From the NCBI GenBank assembly GCA_016928935.1, contig JAFGJU010000238.1, positions 1 to 15,434 on the forward strand: a stretch of 15,434 nucleotides of DNA. The letters are read 5' to 3'. A program made the translations under genes and the position numbers. This document shows positions 1 through 4,099 of this stretch, in pieces; position 1 is the first letter of the stretch; each line of letters opens with the position of its first letter. Origin of the DNA: Candidatus Eiseniibacteriota bacterium. GTDB taxonomy: Bacteria; Eisenbacteria; RBG-16-71-46; JAFGJU01. Below the pieces are notes generated by a model. That model was not told the DNA's origin, did no database searches, and worked only from the letters and a program-made list of their open reading frames with translations.

Positions 1-75
1 GAGTTGCGGTTTGCGATTCGGGAGGGTGGCCGTACGGTCGGAGCCGGAGTGGTCGCCGAGATACTGGACCTGTAA
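1..75 (+). CDS. tuf: Elongation factor Tu, C-terminal end (partial, cut by window start)
   Basis: Frame 1 reads the last 24 residues of EF-Tu, including REGGRTVGAGVVAEILDL, and ends at TAA (73-75). This is the end of domain 3 of the GTPase that delivers aminoacyl-tRNA to the ribosome. The body of the gene lies outside the window. Its position just upstream of rpmG, tRNA-Trp, secE and nusG matches the tufB-type locus of many bacteria. A second tuf begins at 15362, so the genome very likely has two copies. Identification is firm because this C-terminal motif is nearly invariant; nothing can be said about the rest of the protein. Confidence 0.95.
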   Translation, partial: ELRFAIREGGRTVGAGVVAEILDL

Positions 76-108
76 GAAACGGGTCCGAGACAGGGTTGGT
101 GAGCGACA

Positions 109-258
109 TTGAGGGAGCAGATAATACTTGCCTGCACGACGTGCAAGAGGCGGAACTACTCGTCCATGAAGGACAAACGGAAGCACCAGGAAAGACTGGA
201 GCTTAAGAAGTACTGTCCTTTCTGCCGCACTCACACGGTGCACAAGGAGACAAGGTAG
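109..258 (+). CDS. rpmG: 50S ribosomal protein L33
   Basis: This 49-residue basic protein of the large ribosomal subunit begins MREQIILACTTCKRRNYSS. It has the zinc-ribbon form of L33, with paired cysteines at residues 9/12 (CTTC) and 36/39 (CPFC), and ends HTVHKETR. The start is inferred to be TTG at 109: an in-frame stop (TGA at 100-102) rules out anything further upstream, and a GGTGAG ribosome-binding site lies 5 bases before it. No ATG occurs in frame near the expected N-terminus. Length is normal for L33 (about 49-55 residues). It sits 33 bases after tuf and 51 bases before tRNA-Trp, the usual rpmG-trnW-secE neighbourhood. The gene is small and easily missed because of its TTG start. 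Confidence 0.95.
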   Translation: MREQIILACTTCKRRNYSSMKDKRKHQERLELKKYCPFCRTHTVHKETR

Positions 259-271
259 CGGCGCGCAGGGG

Positions 272-295
272 GTCGGGACCGCCGAACGGCCCGGC
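272..295 (+). other. GC-rich hairpin between rpmG and tRNA-Trp
   Basis: Bases 272-277 plus 279-281 pair with 287-295 (nine pairs, one of them G-T, with A278 bulged), leaving a CCGAA loop. No T-run follows, so it is not a standard intrinsic terminator. It could be an RNA-processing or mRNA-stability element at the 5' side of the tRNA; that role is inference. Confidence 0.45.
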
Positions 296-309
296 GCGGC
301 GATTGGAGA

Positions 310-386
310 AGGCGTGTAGCTCTAACGGCTAGAGCACCGGTCTCCAAAACCGGGGGCTGGGGGTTCGAATCCCTCCACGCCTGCCA
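310..386 (+). tRNA. trnW: tRNA-Trp (anticodon CCA)
   Basis: A complete cloverleaf can be drawn. The acceptor stem is AGGCGTG (310-316) with CACGCCT (376-382). The D stem is GCTC (319-322) with GAGC (332-335). The anticodon stem is CCGGT (337-341) with ACCGG (349-353), and the loop CTCCAAA puts the anticodon CCA at 344-346. The variable loop is GGGCT (354-358). The T stem is GGGGG (359-363) with CCCTC (371-375), containing one G-T pair, around the loop TTCGAAT. The discriminator base is G383, as expected for bacterial tRNA-Trp, and CCA is encoded at 384-386. It lies inside the cluster between rpmG and secE and is therefore probably processed from a longer transcript. Confidence 0.97.
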
Positions 387-399
387 GAGCGGGAGTGGT

Positions 400-429
400 G
401 ACCGGGACGGGGCGCGGAAGCGGCCGGTC
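400..429 (+). other. Hairpin with GGAA tetraloop between tRNA-Trp and secE
   Basis: GACCGG (400-405) pairs with CCGGTC (424-429). An inner CGC (413-415) pairs with GCG (420-422) around a GGAA loop, which is of GNRA type. The internal loop is asymmetric (406-412 against 423). It sits 14 bases after the tRNA and 28 bases before the secE start. It could affect tRNA 3' processing or secE translation, but no function is established. Confidence 0.4.
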
Positions 430-457
430 TCGGTTTCAAACCAAGGAACGGATAGAC

Positions 458-649
458 GTGAAGAACTTGACGGAGAAACTGAAGGTCTTTCTCAAAGAGG
501 TCAGGCTCGAGATGTCGAAGGTGACCTGGCCCACCAAGGCGGAACTCAAGGACTCGACCATCGTGGTGATAGTCTCGTGCCTGGTGATCTCCGTGTTCAT
601 CGGCGCGGTTGACTGGGTCCTTTACTCGCTGGTGAGACTGGCATTCTAG
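458..649 (+). CDS. secE: Preprotein translocase subunit SecE
   Basis: This 63-residue single-span membrane protein clamps the SecY channel in the SecYEG translocon. The cytoplasmic amphipathic region carries the family signature EVRLEMSKVTWPTKAEL (residues 14-30). One hydrophobic transmembrane segment follows at about residues 34-58. GTG at 458 is chosen as the start: AAGGA lies 10 bases upstream and it gives the normal short-SecE length. The frame stays open back to 395, but that part (about 21 codons) begins 9 bases after the tRNA, has no family resemblance and overlaps a hairpin, so I treat it as untranslated. The nusG start lies 21 bases downstream, the conserved secE-nusG pair. Confidence 0.95.
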   Translation: MKNLTEKLKVFLKEVRLEMSKVTWPTKAELKDSTIVVIVSCLVISVFIGAVDWVLYSLVRLAF

Positions 650-670
650 AGCGCCTTCAGGGCGAGGACA

Positions 671-1648
671 ATGAAACAGACAAAGAATCCAGAGACTGAA
701 AACACGGGCGTCACCGCCAAGAGCGGGAAGCCCAAGAAGGAAAAATCGGCTCGTCCTGCCGAGAGCGTGACCCAGAAGGCCGGTACGCCCGAGACCGCTT
801 CGGAAACGGTCCGCGGGGAGGCGGGCGATGTGGCGGTCGAGCCGGCTGCTGAGACGGCGCCGGAGAGGGTGGCGGACACGGCGGCAGGAGAGGCCGGGGT
901 GAAGGAAGAGCAGACCGAGGAATCCGACGTAGTGGCCGAAGGTGTCGCTCCGCCCACCGAACGCGCCGCTTCCCGGACCGAAGGCGCGAGCACTCCCGCG
1001 TTGAGCGAGACCTCCGCCGCGCCGGGCGAGCCGGGCCCGGCGGAAGAAGTCTCCGCCGAAGCGCAGGGCGAACCCGCACAGCCGGAGGCGTTGCAGGAGC
1101 CGGGCGAGGTCGCGCCTCCGAAGCAGTGGTTTGTGGTGCATACGTATTCGGGCCACGAAAACAAGGTGAAGGCCAACCTGGAACGGGCGATCGCCTCGCA
1201 GGCGATGCAGGCGAACTTCGGCCAGGTGCTCGTGGCCACCGAAGACTTCGCTGAGATGAAGGACGGAAAGAAGACCATCACTAAGAGGAAGACCTTTCCC
1301 AGTTACGTGCTGATAGAGATGGACATGTCCAACGAGACGCGCCACCTGGTCACGAACATTCCGGGAGTGACGGGGTTCGTGGGCACGGGGCGCGACCCCA
1401 TCCCCCTGCGGGTGGAGGAAGTGAGACGGGTATTGGGTCTGGACGCGGAAGGAAAAGTGGCCAAGCCCACTCCGTCCGTGCCGTTCAAGATAGGCGAACA
1501 CGTGAGAGTAGTCGACGGTCCGTTCAGCGACTTCACGGGCGTCGTCGACGAGGTAAATTCTGAACGGGGGAAAGTCAAGGTCATGGTGAGCATATTTGGG
1601 AGAGCTACCCCAGTCGAACTTGACTTTCTCCAAGTTCAGAGCATCTAG
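671..1648 (+). CDS. nusG: Transcription termination/antitermination factor NusG with a long N-terminal extension
   Basis: NusG binds RNA polymerase through its NGN domain and, in bacteria studied, links it to Rho or ribosomal protein S10 through its KOW domain. Residues 151-325 form a full-length standard NusG. The NGN domain begins at KQWFVVHTYSGHENKVK and continues through TFPSYVLIEMDM and the IPGVTGFVGTG loop. The KOW domain follows at about residues 273-325 (GEHVRVVDGPFSDFTGVVDEV). Residues 1-150 are extra: lysine-rich at first, then rich in Ala, Glu, Pro, Thr and Gly, and probably disordered. The usual length is about 175-190; actinobacterial NusG proteins also have acidic N-terminal extensions. 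ATG 671 gives the longest frame but its ribosome-binding site is poor, since GAGGA is only 2 bases away. GTG at 899 (codon 77) has AGGAG at 8 bases and is an alternative start that would still leave about 74 extra residues. The identity of the core is certain; the exact start is not. Confidence 0.93.
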   Translation: MKQTKNPETENTGVTAKSGKPKKEKSARPAESVTQKAGTPETASETVRGEAGDVAVEPAAETAPERVADTAAGEAGVKEEQTEESDVVAEGVAPPTERAASRTEGASTPALSETSAAPGEPGPAEEVSAEAQGEPAQPEALQEPGEVAPPKQWFVVHTYSGHENKVKANLERAIASQAMQANFGQVLVATEDFAEMKDGKKTITKRKTFPSYVLIEMDMSNETRHLVTNIPGVTGFVGTGRDPIPLRVEEVRRVLGLDAEGKVAKPTPSVPFKIGEHVRVVDGPFSDFTGVVDEVNSERGKVKVMVSIFGRATPVELDFLQVQSI

Positions 1649-1699
1649 GACTCATGCTGTGCTCTTCGCCTGAGCCATGCAGAGCGAGTATTGAGTCCT
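1647..1699 (+). promoter_or_regulatory. Inverted repeat in the nusG-rplK spacer (candidate leader structure)
   Basis: Bases 1647-1654 (AGGACTCA) are perfectly complementary to 1692-1699 (TGAGTCCT). Inside, GCTCT (1661-1665) can pair with AGAGC (1681-1685), across symmetrical 6-base internal loops. The outer stem overlaps the nusG stop codon. No T-run follows at once, so it is not a clear terminator. The spacer (99 bases) is among the longest in the window and precedes rplK-rplA, whose mRNA is bound by L1 as autorepressor in E. coli. An L1 target or an attenuator is possible, but I cannot recognise the L1 site itself. Confidence 0.35.
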
Positions 1700-1747
1700 T
1701 GTTGTCTGTGACAGAGAGACTCTGAGAAGAGGATTGGGAGACAGAAG

Positions 1748-2173
1748 ATGGCAAAGCCTGTTGCTGCGATGGTGAAGCTTCAGATTCCGGCGGCGAACGC
1801 CACGCCTGCGCCTCCGGTGGGGCCCGCTCTCGGGCAGCACGGAGTGAACATAGTCGAGTTCTGCAAGGCCTTCAACGCGCGGACTCAGGGGCAGCCGGGG
1901 CTGATCATTCCGGTCGTCGTGACGATTTACAAAGACCGGAGCTTCAGCTTCATCACGAAGACTCCGCCGGCGGCGATCCTGCTCAAACGGGCGGCCGGAA
2001 TCGCGAAGGCCTCGGGCGAGCCCAACAAGGCCAAGGTCGGCAAAGTGACGAAGCAGCAGGTCAGGGAAATCGCCCAGATGAAGATGCCGGACTTGAACGC
2101 CGCCAGCCTGGAGACTGCCATGAGCATGGTCGAAGGCACGGCCAGAAGCATGGGCATCGAGATCGTGGAATGA
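1748..2173 (+). CDS. rplK: 50S ribosomal protein L11
   Basis: This 141-residue protein sits at the base of the ribosomal stalk, binds 23S rRNA of the GTPase-associated centre and takes part in factor binding and RelA activation. The N-terminal domain carries the proline-rich signature PPVGPALGQHGVNIVEFCKAFN (residues 22-43). The rRNA-binding C-terminal domain includes TKTPPAAILLKRAAG and the terminal METAMSMVEGTARSMGIEI-like region, here with SLETAMSM. Length is standard. ATG 1748 is preceded by GGGAG at 7 bases. It is followed after 46 bases by rplA, the conserved L11-L1 pair. Confidence 0.97.
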   Translation: MAKPVAAMVKLQIPAANATPAPPVGPALGQHGVNIVEFCKAFNARTQGQPGLIIPVVVTIYKDRSFSFITKTPPAAILLKRAAGIAKASGEPNKAKVGKVTKQQVREIAQMKMPDLNAASLETAMSMVEGTARSMGIEIVE

Positions 2174-2182
2174 ACTGTGTGA

Positions 2183-2198
2183 CGGCCCGTGAGGGCCG
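2183..2198 (+). other. Perfect 6-bp hairpin with GTGA loop in the rplK-rplA spacer
   Basis: CGGCCC (2183-2188) pairs with GGGCCG (2193-2198) around a GTGA loop, which is of the stable GNRA class. It lies 9 bases after the rplK stop and 9 bases before the GAGG of the rplA ribosome-binding site. No T-run follows. A nearly identical hairpin occurs in the rplJ-rplL spacer (3498-3514), which suggests a shared function such as mRNA stability or translational pacing. Confidence 0.5.
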
Positions 2199-2219
2199 CG
2201 TGAGGCGAGGTACACCGGT

Positions 2220-2924
2220 ATGAAGCTTGCGAAGAGATACAGGGCCGCGGTCGAGTCGTACGACACCTCCGCGAAGTTTCCGCTCGAGAAAGCGATCGAG
2301 CTAGTCAAGAAGAACGCGACTGCCAAGTTCGACGAGACGGTGGAGGTCGCGGCCAGGCTCGGCGTGGACCCGAGGCACTCGGACCAGCAGCTCAGGGGCA
2401 CAGTCGTGCTGCCGCACGGCATCGGCAAGACGGTCAGGGTGCTCGTCATAACGAAGGGCGAGAAGGAGAAGGAAGCCAAGGACGCCGGCGCAGACATGGT
2501 CGGTTCGGAAGAGTACGTCGCGAAATTGAAGGAAGGATGGCTGGACGTAGACAAGATAATCGCCACGCCGGACATGATGAGTGAAGTCGGAAAGCTGGGG
2601 AAGATCCTCGGCCCCAAGGGAATGATGCCGAACCCCAAGAGCGGCACTGTGACCTTCGACGTGGCAAAGGCCGTAAAGGAAGTGAAAGCCGGAAAGATAG
2701 AGTACAGGACCGACAAGAACGGCAACGTGCACGCCCCCGTCGGCAAGGCGTCCTTCGAGAAAGACAAGCTGGTCGACAACGTCACCGTTTTTGTCCGGGA
2801 AATCATGAGAGTCAAACCCGCCGCCGCGAAGGGGCAGTACGTGAAAAGCCTGTGCGTCAGCTCCACGATGGGCCCCGGAGTCAAACTGGACGTGCAGGAA
2901 ATCATGGCGGCGTTGAAAGCATAG
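2220..2924 (+). CDS. rplA: 50S ribosomal protein L1
   Basis: This 234-residue protein forms the mobile L1 stalk that helps release deacylated tRNA from the E site; in many bacteria it also represses translation of its own L11-L1 mRNA. Family features are clear: RGTVVLPHGIGKTVRVLVITKG (residues about 60-81), then KLGKILGPKGMMPNPKSGTV (about 124-143), and a C-terminal CVSSTMGPGVKLD segment. Length is normal. ATG 2220 has GAGG 9 bases upstream. The gene ends two bases before a tandem array of an 8-bp repeat that fills most of the spacer to rplJ. Confidence 0.97.
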   Translation: MKLAKRYRAAVESYDTSAKFPLEKAIELVKKNATAKFDETVEVAARLGVDPRHSDQQLRGTVVLPHGIGKTVRVLVITKGEKEKEAKDAGADMVGSEEYVAKLKEGWLDVDKIIATPDMMSEVGKLGKILGPKGMMPNPKSGTVTFDVAKAVKEVKAGKIEYRTDKNGNVHAPVGKASFEKDKLVDNVTVFVREIMRVKPAAAKGQYVKSLCVSSTMGPGVKLDVQEIMAALKA

Positions 2925-2926
2925 AG

Positions 2927-2958
2927 CGGTAGAACGGTAGAACGGTAGAACGGTAGAA
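2927..2958 (+). repeat. Tandem repeat, 4 x 8 bp (CGGTAGAA)
   Basis: Four perfect copies of CGGTAGAA lie end to end (2927-2934, 2935-2942, 2943-2950, 2951-2958), beginning two bases after the rplA stop. The array ends 7 bases before the AGAGGA of the rplJ ribosome-binding site. The unit contains TAG, and because 8 is not a multiple of 3 the array places stop codons in all three + frames. A fifth copy lies at 3666-3673, directly against the canonical rplL ATG. Replication slippage could make the copy number variable. Confidence 0.95.
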
Positions 2959-2977
2959 CACCACGAGAGGAAGAGCC

Positions 2978-3496
2978 ATGGCGACAGCGCAAAAGCAGCA
3001 GATAGTCGAAGACCTGGCCAAGAAGATGGTTGCTGCAAAGGCGATCATCCTCACCGACTTCACCGGGATGGACGTGCTTTCCATTTCGGAGCTGCGGAAG
3101 AAGTGCAGACAGGCCGGCGTCGAGTATAAAGTGGTGAAGAACACCCTCACCAAACGCGCGGCTCGCGGCACGGCCTACGAGCCCCTGGTGGCGGACCTGG
3201 ACGGGCCGACGGCCCTGGCCTTGAGCTCGACGGACGAGGTGACGGCCGCCAGAGTCATAAACGACTTCCGCAGGGAGCACGAGCTGCCGGTCATAAAGTT
3301 CGGCCTGGTGGAAGGGAAGGTGCTGAAGCCGAAGGAAGTACAGAGACTGGCGTCTCTGCCGTCCAAGGAGGTCCTGCTGGCCCAATTTGCCGGCGCGTTG
3401 AAGAGGCCTCTCGCGTCGCTCTCGTACGCGCTCACGTACAAGCTGCGACAGCTGGCGTGCGCCCTGGAGGAAGTAAAGAAGACCAAGACACAGTGA
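2978..3496 (+). CDS. rplJ: 50S ribosomal protein L10
   Basis: This 172-residue protein is the stalk base that anchors L12 dimers to 23S rRNA next to L11. The N-terminal rRNA-binding domain shows family features, including AIILTDFTGMDVLSISELRKKCRQAG and EYKVVKNTLTKRA (residues about 22-61). The later segment ASLPSKEVLLAQFAGALKRPLASL (about 124-147) leads into the C-terminal helix (residues about 148-172) that binds L12 dimers. Length is typical. ATG 2978 has AGAGGA 6 bases upstream. The L10-L12 complex represses its own mRNA leader in E. coli. Here the leader region contains the octamer array rather than a structure I can recognise. Confidence 0.97.
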   Translation: MATAQKQQIVEDLAKKMVAAKAIILTDFTGMDVLSISELRKKCRQAGVEYKVVKNTLTKRAARGTAYEPLVADLDGPTALALSSTDEVTAARVINDFRREHELPVIKFGLVEGKVLKPKEVQRLASLPSKEVLLAQFAGALKRPLASLSYALTYKLRQLACALEEVKKTKTQ

Positions 3497-3497
3497 G

Positions 3498-3514
3498 GGG
3501 CCCGCGGAGGGCCC
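3498..3514 (+). other. Perfect 6-bp hairpin in the rplJ-rplL spacer
   Basis: GGGCCC (3498-3503) pairs with GGGCCC (3509-3514) around a GCGGA loop, starting two bases after the rplJ stop codon. Its core GGCCCG-CG-GAGGGCC differs from the rplK-rplA hairpin core GGCCCG-T-GAGGGCC only by CG in place of T. There is no T-run. It may protect or separate the rplL part of the mRNA, since L12 is needed in several copies per ribosome; this is inference. Confidence 0.5.
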
Positions 3515-3542
3515 GAAGAGCGGAACCGAAGTTCTGCCCGAC

Positions 3543-3550
3543 GGAGGTGA
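3543..3550 (+). promoter_or_regulatory. Strong ribosome-binding site for the upstream rplL start
   Basis: GGAGGTGA matches the bacterial anti-Shine-Dalgarno sequence at all eight positions. GGAGG ends 3 bases before ATG 3551 and 6 bases before ATG 3554, so 3554 is the better spaced start. This site is the main reason for including the 40-codon upstream part in the rplL gene. Confidence 0.75.
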
Positions 3551-3553
3551 ATG

Positions 3554-4060
3554 ATGAGCGAAGCGCCAAAAGGAACACCCAGGAAGAAGAAGACGGCAAA
3601 GGAGGAGGATGCTCTGCAGTCGGAGGAGGCCGCCGGCGGAGCCATCGAACAACCCATGGAAGGAACGGTAGAAATGAGCAATGTGGAAAAAGTGATGAGC
3701 CTTCTCGAAGGCATGACGATCGTGGAAGTCGACGACCTCGTAAAGAAGCTGGAAGAGAGATTCGGTATCACCGCCGCGATGCCGGCCATGATGGCCGGCG
3801 TACCGCAGATGGGCGCGGCTCCGGCCGCGGCTCCCGCCGAGGAAGAGAAAGTGGAGTTCGACGCAGTACTCACGAGCGCGGGCGACAAGAAGATTCAGGT
3901 CATCAAGGTCGTGCGCCAGATCACCGGCCTCGGCCTGAAGGAGGCCAAGGACCTCGTGGACGGCGCGCCGAAACCGGTCAAGGAGAAAGTCAACAAGAAC
4001 GAAGCTCAGGACATCAAGACCAAACTCGAGGAAGTCGGGGCCATAGTAGAGATCAAGTAG
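3554..4060 (+). CDS. rplL: 50S ribosomal protein L7/L12, with N-terminal extension or two starts
   Basis: L12 is the multi-copy stalk protein that recruits EF-Tu, EF-G and other GTPases. The canonical protein starts at ATG 3674 (MSNVEKVMSLLEGMTIVEVDDLVKKLEERFGI, 128 residues). It has an N-terminal dimerisation domain, an Ala/Pro/Met-rich hinge (AAMPAMMAGVPQMGAAPAAAPAEEE), and the C-terminal factor-binding domain with KIQVIKVVRQITGLGLKEAKDLVDGAPKPVKE. The frame is open upstream to ATG 3554, adding 40 residues that begin MSEAPKGTPRKKKTAKEEDA; they are lysine- then glutamate-rich and resemble nothing I know in L12. Both starts have ribosome-binding sites: GGAGGTGA before 3554, and GGAAGGAA before 3674. 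The longer form (168 residues) is annotated because its site is the stronger; the short form, or both, may be made. Confidence 0.93.
   Translation: MSEAPKGTPRKKKTAKEEDALQSEEAAGGAIEQPMEGTVEMSNVEKVMSLLEGMTIVEVDDLVKKLEERFGITAAMPAMMAGVPQMGAAPAAAPAEEEKVEFDAVLTSAGDKKIQVIKVVRQITGLGLKEAKDLVDGAPKPVKEKVNKNEAQDIKTKLEEVGAIVEIK
3658..3673 (+). promoter_or_regulatory. Ribosome-binding site and octamer copy before the canonical rplL ATG
   Basis: GGAAGGAA (3658-3665) is followed directly by one copy of the octamer CGGTAGAA (3666-3673) and then by ATG 3674. AAGGA lies 9 bases from the ATG, a workable distance. The octamer is the same unit that forms the tandem array before rplJ. Confidence 0.6.
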
Positions 4061-4099
4061 CAAAGAGTGTAGCTCCAGCCAAAGAAAGGTGTGAATACC

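Noticed and set aside
395..457. Upstream extension of the secE frame
   Set aside because: It begins 9 bases after the tRNA, overlaps a hairpin and does not resemble SecE; GTG 458 gives the normal 63-residue protein with a usable ribosome-binding site.
1691..1720. Possible promoter (TTGAGT or TTGTTG as -35) before rplK
   Set aside because: No acceptable -10 hexamer lies 16-18 bases downstream.
2927..2958. CRISPR array
   Set aside because: Units are 8 bp with no spacers; it is a simple tandem repeat.
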